Shown here: positions 24,755 through 35,225 of the stretch, piece after piece
Position numbering within the stretch: the stretch's first letter is position 1
Layout of the letters: each line of letters starts with the position of its first letter
Source of the DNA: Episyrphus balteatus
Lineage: Eukaryota; Arthropoda; Insecta; Diptera; Syrphidae
DNA length: 64,000 nt
Assembly: GCF_945859705.1 (NCBI RefSeq)
Contig: NC_079136.1
Span: 55,070,094 to 55,134,093 of the forward strand
Reading direction: 5' to 3'
Notes under the pieces: model-generated
What the model was told of the DNA's origin: nothing
The model's input: only the letters and a program-made list of their open reading frames with translations
Databases searched by the model: none
Translations under genes and position numbers: made by a program

Positions 24755-25795
24755 CTGTAAACAATAAACAAGATAAACTCAATTAAAATGATTTTTGTAT
24801 AAAAGAATAAACGATTTGAATATTTATATTTTTTAATTGTTTCAAAACACTGCGTCTTATTTAAATATCAAAATATTCAGGGGGAAACGCCCTGATGAAC
24901 GCGCCATATCAAAGGCCAAAACACCAACATACGCTTTCACTGTATTAGAAATAGACTTGTTGCTTTATTTCGAAAAAGGTGGGCGAATAAAAACATATCG
25001 AGTCACCGAAAAAAGCATTAAATATTTCAAAAAATGCGTTTCTAACTTTAGACGCAGCAAAGCACACATACTTTCTTTCCAATTTTAGTGTTTAATATTA
25101 AATTAAATCAACACACGTCACTTTGATATCAAAAATATTTCTTGATTTTGTCGTAATATATAAAACGACTTTTGGGGGGCGCAATATGTTTTGAATACAA
25201 ACGAGCTAATTGGATTAACAAAAAAAATATATTTTTTATAGTACGTGACATCAGCCGCATTGAAATAGTAACAAAATAAAATTTTAAAAAATATATATTT
25301 TTTAAGTCAGTTGAAATATTAAAACGTACTTGAGTTGAAAGTAAAACAAATGAGAGAATTTAAACACTGCAGAAAGGTGAGAGTAAATTCCTGACTATAA
25401 ACACCAAGAGTCTGAAACTGAATGTTTCGGTGTGGCTTCAACTGGTTCCAACAGACCCAAAATACAAAAAAAAAGAGATCTTCAATAAAATAAAAAATGA
25501 AGAAAAATAAAACTCGACGACGATCGTTTTTCTTGAGAGATTATACGTGTTCACAGCGTAAAGTGTGCCGTCGTCGTAGCCGTTGAATGAATGAAGTGTT
25601 TTGTTGTGGAAGAGAAAATAGAAAAGAAAAATATATAAAAATACAAATTCCAAAACAACAACTTGCCGATTCACTCGCATGACACACCATCATATTGCTA
25701 TCTGGCTCTGTGGCATAGTACGCTTTATAGTTGTGGGGACGATAGAGGCGATTGTATCCAATTATAGAACAACAACAAAAAAAAACACCCTTACT
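24755..25795 (-). promoter_or_regulatory. candidate 5' untranslated region and promoter area of the small membrane-protein gene
   Basis: The ATG exon is preceded by an acceptor at 24755-24756. Reading upstream on the minus strand, a good donor (GGTCGAA then GTAAGGGTG) occurs at 25794. It lies in an island of lower AT content, 25400-25980, that resembles leader and promoter sequence. A non-coding first exon ending at 25795 and an intron of about 1.04 kb would fit. The 83-codon plus-strand frame at 24837-25088 lies inside the proposed intron and is not recognised. Confidence 0.35.
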
Positions 25796-25979
25796 TCGAC
25801 CGCACTCCAACCTTCCGAGTACGATACGGTGCAAAGGCAAAGTTACTCGATTCGAATACCTTAACATTAACATCACTCTGTGGCAGTGATAGCAAAGATT
25901 TTTTTTTTTTTTTGATGACGCGATCCGATAGCGTTGCCTGCCTTGAATATTTGTTTGTGTATTGTATGTATGTCATTCT

Positions 25980-27659
25980 TTAAATAATAAATGATAACGA
26001 TGAGACCAACTCCAAGTGGGTTGGATAAAAAGTGTTGCTGATGTACTGTATTTTTTGGTTTAAATTTTTTGTTCACAAAAAAAAATGTATTGAGTACATT
26101 GATTTTATTTTTGGTAAGAATATCAAAACCTAGAAAAGAGTAAAGACCGAAATAAATACAAAATCGATATTTTCTTATTGAAAAAAAACAAGAAATAGAA
26201 AATAAAAAAAAAATAAATAGTAAATGCTTTTACTTGAAAAATTGTACAACATGAACTTTTGTATCCACATTTTGTGCATATCAAACCTAGTTTGTACTTA
26301 TTATTTTCCTATTGAATTTTTGACGTCTCTGAGTTAACGCTTTGCTTCCTAGTGGTTTCACCATGAAACCACCTATTAATTATTTTTTATTTTTTATTGC
26401 AATAACCAAAATTTGAATATTGTTGCATGAGCATTGCATGCATTATGAGTAGTACGACCAACAAAAAATTTAATATCTGTATAAAAGTTAATGTTTAGTT
26501 AAAAAAATGCATAATTTGTGAGGGTTTTCTCAATTTTTCAAGTAGCCTTACGCTTAGAGCTATAAAATAAAATAACTGTAACACTGAAAGAGAATGATTA
26601 TAATTGTTCTTCAATCTATGGAATATGTAAACATGTTTTTCATCAGAAAATTTTCTTTTCCAATCTAAATACTAGTTTAATAAGACTTTTTGGTAAAACA
26701 CATTGGTTTGTACGCGCATTTTTATCTTTTAGTTTTTTTTTTTTAACTAAAAAATTGACTTCAACTTTTGTAATCTCAGCTCAAAACATTCCTTATACAA
26801 TGTCATTACTAGTTCAATCATTATTTTTTCTTTTTCGTGTGTAATTAGAAAATATCAAAACTTTTTCTCAAGATTTTTGTAATTTTTCGTGAAAAAAAAA
26901 TTTTAAAAAAAGTTACTCCGGGAACAAAGGGTTAAATACAGTTTTAATATGCATGGCTCTTATCAAACCAATAAGAGGGACCTTTATTATTATTTTTTTC
27001 TTTAAAATTAGAACAGAACAATTGTTTTTTATTAAGTAAAGGTTACTTAAGGACATTTTCAACTGATTTGAAAAATTTGAAATTGTATAGATTTAATGAG
27101 TTTAGTTTTTTGTATTATTTTGGCAATTTTTTTTTTTTTAAGTTATCTTTATTAAAAAAGTTTCAATTCGGAGAGTTAATTTTTACTATTTACTAAAGGA
27201 GATCATTTTATTGGAGAGATCAGAAATAAATCACAACCTTTTGAAAGGTTCTTTAATAACTCTTATTTGTTGCCATTTTCAATAATGGCCATAAAATAAC
27301 CTTTATTTAAAAAAAAAAGAAAAATTTCGATCAAGGTCTGAGAGAAACCTATATTTTCTATTTTTTTATGGTCAACCAGTGAGATTTATCGCTGAGAGAA
27401 AAAATGAAATAAAGGTTGTATGTTATTTCTGGTCTCGATTGTATCTGGTCCGAAATCAATTTTTCACGATCTCGACTTTTAACAAGGTGCAGGCGCACTT
27501 ATACAAACATCGCAGTATTTGACATTTATGTGACCATTTATTTTTTGCAATTTTTTTACAATCCTTTAAACTTGACACTGCTCAGTTCTATTTCTAAGAA
27601 AGGCGTCGATGCGTGACTTGTAGAGGACTCAATAAATTTTTTTTATACAAATAGCTTTC
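25980..27659. other. AT-rich intergenic DNA
   Basis: There is no supported gene. A small perfect hairpin with GGTTTCA/TGAAACC arms lies near 26354-26372. The 66-codon frame at 27416-27616 has no recognisable features. Confidence 0.4.
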
Positions 27660-27667
27660 TTCTAGGG

Positions 27668-28019
27668 CAGTGTTTTTCAGAAAGTGGCCGCAAAACAACA
27701 CTTTAATTGTTTGATAAATAAGAGCTTTCAGTTAAAACTTGATACTTGTAATGACAATAATTGTGATATGCATTTAAGAATTCAAGAAATGGAAATTTCT
27801 GCAAGGCGTATTACAATATAAAAAGACAATTTTTTTAAAATTTCAACCAACACGAGAGAAATTTACTTCGCGAATAAGTAAAATCTTAGGTATTTAGAAC
27901 GATTGTTGAAGTGGTTCAGAGCATATAGCTCTTAAAAAAAAAAAAAACAGATTCATTATAGTGGGGGTCGCCAAAATGTTTTTCCTGTCAAAAGGGTCTC
28001 GAAAAGTTTGAAAAAACTG
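27668..28019. mobile_element. hAT-type MITE (352 bp)
   Basis: It starts CAGTGTTTTTCAGAAAG at 27668 and ends GTTTGAAAAAACTG at 28019. The CAGTGTTTTTCA end type and the flanking octamers TTCTAGGG (27660-27667) and TTTTAGGG (28020-28027), which differ at one base, fit a hAT insertion. It is non-coding. Confidence 0.6.
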
Positions 28020-28027
28020 TTTTAGGG

Positions 28028-29826
28028 TACCAGGCTATTCTCTCTAAGATTTCTCCAAAATTTGGCAGTTTATTGCACAGAGACGATCATATTATTTATC
28101 GTTATAACCGAGCCTACTTATAAACATCCATATACAAATCAGTTACATCTCATATAAAAAAGATTTAATGAAAAGCTTTTGCACGAACTTCCTTTTTCTA
28201 AGAGCTACACAATTGCCTTCAAACTAAAATGTTTCCTAGCGACCCGACTGTTTAGTTGGCTGCCTGTGCGCACACTAGGAGCCCAACCCGACTAAACTAT
28301 CGGCCGATAGAAAGTCTGTAGTGTGCGGGGGCTCTAAATTTTTAAGATTTTAGGGCGGGCGGCCAATGCAGAAACGGTTTACTCATCAAGCTAAAGAAAA
28401 TTTAATTTTGATGTGAAAATGGCTATTAGTATTTACTAGTTAGTATTTAGCAAGATTGGGGTAGTAAAGTGAATTATGCATCTCATCCAGCTAAAATCTA
28501 AAATTAAATTATAGACGCTGCAGCGTCTACTTTCAAAACTCCGATGTCAAAATTCAGGGTCAAATCTTGGAAGTTTTGGCAAACAGCTCGTTTTAAAGTA
28601 AGAAGTAAATTAACGCTAGATTTTGTGTTTTGGTCGACGAGTTAGTGATTTTTTTTTTTTTTGTGTTTAAATCAGAGGTGTAACTAAGCACCTTTTTGGC
28701 CTTCAAGTTTTATAATTAAATGCTTGACAGTCTCTGGGGGTCCGGTCGATTCAAAATTTTATTGAAATTTAAGAATTTATAAAATTGAGATCAATATTTT
28801 AAAGTAGGTTCCGAATCTAGTTGAAAGGAAGATTTTCAAAAGATTACGTTAAAAGAACTATAAATTTGATACTGAATTAGCCAATTACCTCAAAAAGTAC
28901 AAACGACAACAGCGTTTATTTTAACTATTTCTTTCTGAACTATTCGTAGTTTCGAATATAGATGTTTTGGATCATTCTTCAGTAACCAAGTTGCAGGCGG
29001 AAGAACTATGCTTTTCGTTTCTATGAAAAGCTATCTTTCAAATCCAAAATTAACTGAGTAAATTCGTCGAGTATATCATTTTTGCAGTGCCGCCCGGACT
29101 ATTGAATTGTTCTTGAATAAAATCTATGGAGTTTGGTATTAAAAACATAAGTTCAAATTCGTTGTTTTGAGATAAATGCATTAAAAAGTTAGAAAAATTC
29201 CTCCAAAGTCCAAATCCAGTTTTATTTAATACAAATATATTGGGATGCAATTTTTTTTTTTAATAATAATGTTTACACAAATAAGGTAAAAAATTTTAAT
29301 TTTTAAACGTATTTATATGGTTTTAGTGAGATATGTTGTTTTGACCAAACTATTTTTCTTACAAGAATAAGATTATTTCGAGTTGTGTCCTTAGTGGAAA
29401 TATTGGAATTAAAATATTTCCGTAATTTCCGTCGTTGATCAAAAAAGCAAAGAAACTGAGTTGTGCTGCTTTGACCAAACACTAACTTATTTAAAAGTTC
29501 AAACATTTTTGCTTTCTCAAAACAGCACAAGTTGGAGTCCATTATGCCATTATGATCAAGCATAATTTTAGAAAAAGGAGATACCTAAGTGTGGTTAGGG
29601 CCATTGAATATCTTTGGAACTAGTTTATTTAAAGTTATGGTTTTAATACCAAACTCCATAAAAATATTCAATATTGTATTTGAAATTTATTTTTTAATCA
29701 ATACTTGAATTTCAACTCAAGCTAATCAGTTTGTTACTTAACCTATGCTAATTTCTAAACGTTCTAAGATAGTATTACAACTCCTCATCATTTTTAAGCT
29801 TAAAAGTAGTTAGTTTTGGCATTTAT
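28028..29826. other. intergenic DNA with palindromic patch
   Basis: No supported gene is present. Near 28285-28325 a less AT-rich patch contains the perfect 14-base palindrome CTATCGGCCGATAG, with CACACTAGGAGCCC and AGTGTGCGGGGGCTC beside it. It is probably a small mobile-element remnant. Open frames at 29050-29250 and 29303-29563 on the minus strand are short and unrecognised. Confidence 0.35.
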
Positions 29827-29828
29827 TT

Positions 29829-29966
29829 AGGCCCAATTTATTCACTCTCCATTATTTTTAAAGGCTCCATTAAAAATTATAAAACTGTCAAATCGCATAC
29901 AAATTTTAAAATTTCACTTTTTTAATGGCGACTTTAAATTTAATGGAGTGTGAATAAATTGGACCT
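29829..29966. mobile_element. 138-bp MITE with AGGCCCAATTTATTCAC ends
   Basis: The left end AGGCCCAATTTATTCACTCT pairs with the right end GAGTGTGAATAAATTGGACC near 29945-29966, and TCCATTA/TAATGGA continues the arms inward. It is a short hairpin-type element with no coding capacity. Confidence 0.65.
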
Positions 29967-30007
29967 TAGAGACTCATTTTTTAAATTTTATTTCAATAAA
30001 ATATAAG

Positions 30008-31506
30008 TACCTGGGTGACCGAGCTTTGCTCGGTATCTTTAAATGTCATAACTTTCAGTGCAAAAAGTCAAATGTAAACAGCAATTTTTTGGAGTGGGTT
30101 TGAGTTTGCAATGACCAGTTTTTTCGCGGGTTACAAAACACCACATTCCCACTTTATAATCCAGTTTATTTACGTTTGAATACACATACGACGATCAGTA
30201 ATGGATAGAAGGGTTACAGGAATCTGCATTATCGAAAATGCCTACAGCAATGAGATCCCTTTTTGTTCAAATTTTAATTTACGGGTCAGAAAGTTTTGGA
30301 TAGTGTACATAAAGTTAATCTTTTTTTCAAGTTAAGCCTTGTCGGCTTGTTGTGAGTTATTTTATTTTTATACGTTAACAATAGTTGCATTTAATCAAAA
30401 GAAAAACGTAAGACAAAGGTAATGTGTGATACCTAATTAACAAATTACTTAAAAGTTTCAATACATGATCAAAAAAGTCATGATCTAAAAATTTTTGTTT
30501 AGTTATTGTAACAAAAAGAAAAAGAACAATGCGTAAAATATGGAACCATCCTTCAAAATTTTATTGAAATCGTTGAATCTGTCTCCGCGAAAAAAAACTA
30601 ATGTAAGAGAAAATACTTTCAAAATGTTGTATTTGCCTAGAGGAAAAAACCCTCAAAATTTTATCGAAATCTTTAAAGCAATTACCAAAAAACTAATATG
30701 TGAGAAAAATAAGCGTAGCTGTGAGCGGATGTTTCTAAAAGTACTTCCAAAACATTTTATTCGGCTAGGGGACCAAAACCTTAAAATTTCATCGAAATCC
30801 TTAAAGTTGTTACCAAAAAAAATTCCATGTTAAAAAAGTGGGCGTGGAGGTGGGCGGATTTTTCCAAAAATACTTCCAAACTTTTTACTCACTTAGATAA
30901 ACAAACTCCGAAAATTTCATCGAAATCCTTAAAGTGGTTACCAAAAAAAAATTCCATGTTAAAAAAGTGGGCGTGGCAGTGGGCGGATTTTTCCAAAAAT
31001 ACTTCCAAACTTTTTACTCACTTAGATAAACAAACCCTGAAAATTTCATCGAAATCGTTAGAGCCGTTCCCGAAAAAACTTATATGTTAAAAAAGTGGGC
31101 GTGGCAGTGGGCGGATTTTTCCAAAAAAACTTCCAAAACTTTTGACTCGCTAAGATAAACAAACCCTGAAAATTTCATCGAAATCGTTAGAGCCGTTTCT
31201 GAAAAAACTTATATGTTAAAAAAGTGGGCGTGGCAGTGGGCGGATTTTTCCAAAAAAAACTTGCAAAACTTTTGACTCGCTAAGATAAACAAACCCTGAA
31301 AATTTCATCGAAATCGTTAGAGCCGTTTCTGAAAAAACTTATATGTTAAAAAAGTGGGCGTGGCAGTGGGCGGATTTTTCCAAAAATACTTCCAAAATTT
31401 TTTACTCGCTTAGATGAACAAACCCTGAAAATTTCATCGAAATCGTTAGAGCCGTTTCCGAGATCCCAATTTTATATATATTTATATATATATATACATA
31501 TATATA
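30008..31506. mobile_element. dispersed element with internal 129-bp tandem repeats and TA tail
   Basis: A left-end hairpin ACCGAGC-TTT-GCTCGGT lies at 30018-30034. From about 30540 to 31465 there is a tandem array. The anchor GTGGGCGTGG recurs at 30838, 30967, 31095, 31224 and 31354, a period of 128-130 bases, with at least two more diverged copies to the left. Each unit carries AAAATTTCATCGAAATC and AGAGCCGTTTC blocks. The array ends at an interrupted (TA)n run, 31475-31506. The frames at 30540-30833 and 30827-31090 are only repeat periodicity. The element class is not assigned; a Helitron-like or retroelement-derived unit is possible. Confidence 0.65.
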
Positions 31507-31592
31507 AACAATTTTAGCTCGTTTAAAGTTATAAGATATTGTACACAAAAACTTAACTACTTACTTATTAATTAAAATTTAGTTTTTTTTAC

Positions 31593-31598
31593 TTTATT
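31593..31598 (-). terminator. poly(A) signal overlapping a stop codon
   Basis: On the minus strand the text GGAATAAAGT contains both the TAA stop of the downstream reading frame (31596-31594) and AATAAA. If this signal is used, the 3' untranslated region would be only some 15-30 bases. Confidence 0.6.
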
Positions 31599-31818
31599 CC
31601 AATGAAAGATTAAATAATTGTTCCCATTGTTTAGCATGTTCACTCGATCTTAAACAATTTTCCCAAACAATTTTCTCGATTTCATCTTTTGTCTTTTGCC
31701 CAGGATCAATTTCAAAAGGAATAATCTCTGAACGTTCGGTGTTGGCGGTAAATCCTCGAATTAAATGTGGAGCTTTGTCGCTAATGTATGTTCTAGTGCA
31801 ATTTTTTAATAAACTCAT
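31594..31818 (-). CDS. 74-aa reading frame B, possibly a mitochondrial small protein
   Basis: This frame starts MSLLKNCTRTYISDKAPHLI and ends WEQLFNLSLE. The first 25 residues have Lys/Arg spaced among hydrophobics and hydroxylated residues with no acidic residue except one Asp, reminiscent of a mitochondrial presequence. The remainder is acidic and probably helical. It lies 60 nt after the stop of the frame upstream on the same strand, with no room for a separate normal promoter. It is therefore either the second cistron of one mRNA or the last exon of a fused protein through a 54-nt intron (31882-31829). The family is not recognised. Codon use and sense-strand continuity favour a real protein. 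Confidence 0.6.
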   Translation of the reverse strand: MSLLKNCTRTYISDKAPHLIRGFTANTERSEIIPFEIDPGQKTKDEIEKIVWENCLRSSEHAKQWEQLFNLSLE

Positions 31819-31878
31819 TTTAAGCAATCTAAAGAAATAAATAATTAAAATAATAGAAATATCAAAGAAGTAAGAATT

Positions 31879-32366
31879 CTACTTTTCAAGTGGTGATTTG
31901 GTTTTCTCCGAACCCAGCTGATTTTGATGTAAGACTTTGATTTTTTCCTTTAGCTCTTTTATTTCATCTTTTACTTTATTCTTAAGAAAATTAATAAAAA
32001 ATTTTTAGCATTTTATAAATCGACAGAAAGTTAAAAGGTTTTCAACAACTTACCAACTCTTCTTGGCGTTCTTCTTTGATTTGTTTGAGTGCATCAATTT
32101 TTTGTAATTTCTTTCTTATAATCAGGTTCACTGAATTTAAATCTTTTGTGCTTTCACTTACATGGTCATTAATTTTTGCTAAAATATAAAAATAATGTTT
32201 ATTTTAAATTATTATAAATTTTTGTTTGAGATCACTTGCAATAATTGTTCCATAATTTGCCATATTCTTTGGCTTCACGTATTTCTTTTTTGGCAGAGGC
32301 TGTAACTTTTGCGCCAATCTTTTTATATTTTTTTGAACATTCTGATTTTGTACATTCATTTGACAT
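31879..32366 (-). CDS. 117-aa coiled-coil protein, reading frame A, three exons
   Basis: Exons are 32366-32240, 32178-32054 and 31980-31879. Introns are 61 nt (GC-AG, donor GCAAGT) and 73 nt (GT-AG). The protein begins MSNECTKSECSKKYKKIGAK and is Lys/Glu-rich and helical throughout. Heptad-like text near residues 60-105 (RKKLQKIDALKQIKEERQEE, VKDEIKELKEKIKVL) suggests a coiled coil. It ends in TAG directly after LEK. A cryptic donor GTAGAA overlaps this stop and would join the frame to frame B downstream, giving 194 residues. The coiled coil suggests a subunit of a small complex, but I do not recognise the family. The start is the first ATG after an A-rich leader. Confidence 0.65.
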
Positions 32367-32401
32367 TTTTTTAATTGTTGTTAAATATCTTCTTTTTTTT
32401 G

Positions 32402-32824
32402 TTTAAAATGTATTTTTAAATATTTGTAAACTGTTGTTTATTTGGTTGATGTCAAATTTGAAAATGAGAAATGTCAAATTATTGGTCGAATAGTAGTACC
32501 AACGTGACAAACCAAAATGAATGAGTTCAATTCAGACCAAAATGAATGAGTTCAGTTAAAATAAGAATGGTTTAGATATGTACTAACCTTAAGGCATGTT
32601 TCGACTAGATCACAAATGGGTAATTTTGTAAATAATGCTACGTTTCGCTAAACCATAATCTAAATTAAAGACAGGAGATTTATAATGGTGTTTCCACCGA
32701 CAGAGGGTCAGACTTGCCATGTAATCCAGCTGGCCGTTGCCACTCGGACCCAAATAAAAATATTTTTTCTTGCTAGAAAATATGATTATATGAATTGTTT
32801 TTTTTTTTTTTTAACGAAAAAATA
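32402..32824. other. upstream flank of the two-frame locus
   Basis: The short AT-rich leader lies immediately above the ATG at 32366. Further up, a duplicated phrase ACCAAAATGAATGAGTTCA occurs twice (near 32512 and 32537). No TATA box is obvious on the minus strand. Confidence 0.35.
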
Positions 32825-33178
32825 ACACTGGTCAACAAAATTAAACTTTTTTTTGTTACAGAAACCAAGGTATACTTTTCTAAAGGTTTTTGGTGTGCTG
32901 AGCTCGAATCCGAAGCCAAAAAAAATTTCTCACATCACGTATTTGAGATAATCCCGTTAGAAAATCAAAAATGCAGTTTTTACCAGTTGTCGAGGTTTTT
33001 TCCAGCGTTTGGTTATTTGTTATAGATAAATTTGTAATAAAGAACTTGTAATAAAAAAACTAGGTAAATCTTGTCTTTCTAAATCCGTTTAAATCTTTTA
33101 AATATTATCTCTTTTCTTCTTCGAGAAATCTTAAGTTGAAATCAACGTTTCATTTACATTCCTGTAAGTTCTTATATT

Positions 33179-33430
33179 AGGGGTATTCACGATCCGGTGT
33201 AACAAAAAGGTGTAAAAATGTAAAATTTTGTTTTCTACTACTACAACTACAATAGACAAATTTTGCACCATTGTATTTTATTTTTGCAATAGGGTTGGGG
33301 TATAGCAAAAGTGTAAAAGTGTAAAAAAAATTTTAGTCTGTATATTTGGTTGTTTTATTTTAAGAAAATGTTACACTTTTGCACTTTACAACGATACAAG
33401 ACCATTTGCATCGAATCGTGAATACCCCTA
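33179..33430. mobile_element. nested MITE with AGGGGTATTCACGAT ends
   Basis: AGGGGTATTCACGAT at 33179 is exactly inverted in ATCGTGAATACCCCT ending at 33429. The interior repeats GTGTAAAA/TTTTACAC-like text. It sits between arm segments of the larger foldback element and so is a later insertion. Confidence 0.65.
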
Positions 33431-33866
33431 TTGTTTTTAACAAGAAAAAAGTTATATTTTTCTCACTAGTAATTATTTATTATAACTATCTGACACGGTC
33501 ACGCTTTGATGTATCTCACCGCGATTCACCACCTTCGCAAATATAAAAACTTGCTAAATTCTAAATGGAACGTTGTGTCGAAATTTGAAAGCGATTGGCA
33601 AACAACTTTTCGAGATTTGCTATTAAAAGCAAACATGAGATATACCAAACAAGTTGATTTCAACTTAAGTTTTCTCGAAGAAGAAAAGAGATATTTAAAA
33701 GATTTAAACGGATTTAGAAAGAAAAGATTTAGTTCTTTCAAAAACCGTTACGAATTCATTGAAAACAAATAACCAAAAGCTAAGAAATAATCTCGAAAAC
33801 TTGTAAAAAGCGGTATTTTCGATTTTCTAACGGGATTATCTCAAAAACGTGATGTGATAGAACTGT

Positions 33867-34694
33867 TCCCAACTAGCACAACAGCTTCTATAAATTGAGA
33901 TCTCGCAGGATCTACTTTTTATACAGCTTGTATTGGGCTTGCTTCAGAATTTAATTTTGTATAGAAGTTTGAACTTGTTTAACAACTTCTAATAAGTTGT
34001 TTAAATATTGTTAAAGAAACTTAAACGAAAAAAGCTTGTTTTCGGAAAAGCCTGCTTAATGAATTTATAGAAGATTTACAGAAATTACCAAGTTTAGTAT
34101 TTGGTTTTTGGTTTTGATATTGAATAATCTAGCTGGGACACTTTTTGGTTTTGACATTGAATAATTTAGCTCAGACATTTTTTTTTACATTTCTGCTATT
34201 TGAACTGATTAAGTTTTTGATTTCATTAATTAATATACGAGGATGGCCGAGTGGGTAGAGTGGTGGACTGCCAACAAGCAGATACGAAGTTCGATTCCTT
34301 AGTGTGGTAAAAAAATTATATACTTTTAAAATTATTATTAATAGATATACTAAAAACTAATGGAATAATAATATAATTTCAGATTAAAAGATAAAATTCA
34401 TGATTTAAAATCAAATAAAAACCATTTAAAAAAGAATTATTTTTTGTTTTTGTAGTAGTTTTTTTTTTTTATTTCGATAAGACATGTATTAAAGAGCTAT
34501 ACAAGCTCTTCCGAAGCTATCTGTCAAATCTCAAAGCTTCGGTAGAGCTTCGGTAAAGCTTCGTTTAAGATCCTTATAGAGGGTCAAAATTGTATAACGT
34601 TCTCCTTTTTCCATGCCCAACAACCTTACTAAAGTTTAAAAGAAGCTAAAATGTAGCTTTTGTAATACCTTAACCGAAGCTGAAATGTTAGTTG
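33867..34694. mobile_element. nested element with CCCAACTA...CAGCTTC ends
   Basis: CCCAACTAGCACAACAGCTTC near 33869 pairs with GAAGCTGAAATGTTAGTTGGG ending near 34695. The foldback arm resumes directly after it, which marks it as a nested insertion. It carries the tRNA-like segment and several AGAGCTTCGG-type short repeats near 34495-34565. Confidence 0.55.
34237..34308 (+). repeat. tRNA-like segment, probable SINE head or tRNA pseudogene
   Basis: TGGCCGAGTGGG (34244-34255) matches an RNA polymerase III A box. GTTCGATTC (34289-34297) matches a B box at a normal distance. The segment is tRNA-sized, but the 5' and 3' ends do not form a proper acceptor stem and no CCA-compatible end or convincing anticodon arm is seen. 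An A-rich and AT-rich tail follows. A tRNA-derived SINE or decayed tRNA copy is the best reading. Confidence 0.5.
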
Positions 34695-34893
34695 GGTTCT
34701 GACTTCGGATTTGAGCTCAGCACCGAAAAAACCTATAGAAAAGTATATCGTGGTGTCTGTAACAAAAAACTTGTTGACCAGTGTAATCTTTCTGCGTCAT
34801 TTGTTTTAATTTTAAATCCCGAAAAATTATACAAAAATATGTTTGAAAATTTTGACTTTTGTCCTTTTTCACTTTTTGAGCCAATGTAGTTAA

Positions 34894-35225
34894 TACTACG
34901 TTTCCACCTACCCTAAATCTGAGATTTAGCGAAGTAGATTTAAAATAAATCTCGAGATTTATTCTAAATCTACTTAGCTAAATCTCGGATTTAGTGTAGG
35001 TGGAAACATAGTAGCCGTTTTTTATTATCACTTGATCCATATAGATCATTAATTAAAATGTATTACAACAACTACATGAGATCTTGCAAGATCACGATTC
35101 ATGATCCTGATGAAAAGCAAGATCACGATTTGTGATCCTGATGAAAATCAAGATCTCATGTAGTTTTGTAATTCATTTTAATTAATAATCTATATGGATC
35201 AAGTGATAATAAAAAACGGCTAGTA
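34894..35225. mobile_element. two adjacent hairpin elements, one with internal 32-bp tandem repeat
   Basis: Hairpin 1 (34894-35013) has 58-base arms such as GTTTCCACCTACCCTAAATC against its inverse, with the centre at about 34954. Hairpin 2 (35014-35220) has ends GCCGTTTTTTATTATCACTT and AAGTGATAATAAAAAACGGC. Its loop contains two copies of GCAAGATCACGATT..GTGATCCTGATGAAAA. AATACTA and TAGTATT bracket the pair, suggesting one was inserted at the edge of the other. Confidence 0.7.

Larger units (their letters stand above)
32825..34784. mobile_element. foldback element with ACACTGGTCAACAA ends and nested insertions
   Basis: The left end ACACTGGTCAACAA (32825) pairs with the right end TTGTTGACCAGTGT (ending 34784). 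Arm segments also pair: TAGGTTTT..GTGCTGAGCTC with its inverse near 34710-34745, GATAATCCCGTTAGAAAATC with 33810-33835, and TCTTCGAGAAATCTTAAGTT with 33660-33690. The left arm is interrupted by an AGGGGTATTCAC-ended insert (33179-33430). The right arm is interrupted by a CCCAACTA-ended insert (about 33867-34694). The 88-codon frame at 33506-33772 is arm sequence, not a gene. Confidence 0.7.

Noticed and set aside
24837..25088. 83-codon plus-strand frame with basic C-terminus
   Set aside because: It lies in the proposed 5' intron of the small membrane-protein gene, on the other strand, without recognisable domain or transcription signals.
30540..31090. 97- and 87-codon plus-strand frames with repeated KNTSKLFTHLDKQTPKIS text
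   Set aside because: The protein-level repeats simply reflect the 129-bp DNA tandem repeat that lacks stops in these frames.
33506..33772. 88-codon plus-strand frame rich in Lys and Glu
   Set aside because: Most of it is the right arm of a foldback element whose inverse is found at 33060-33150.
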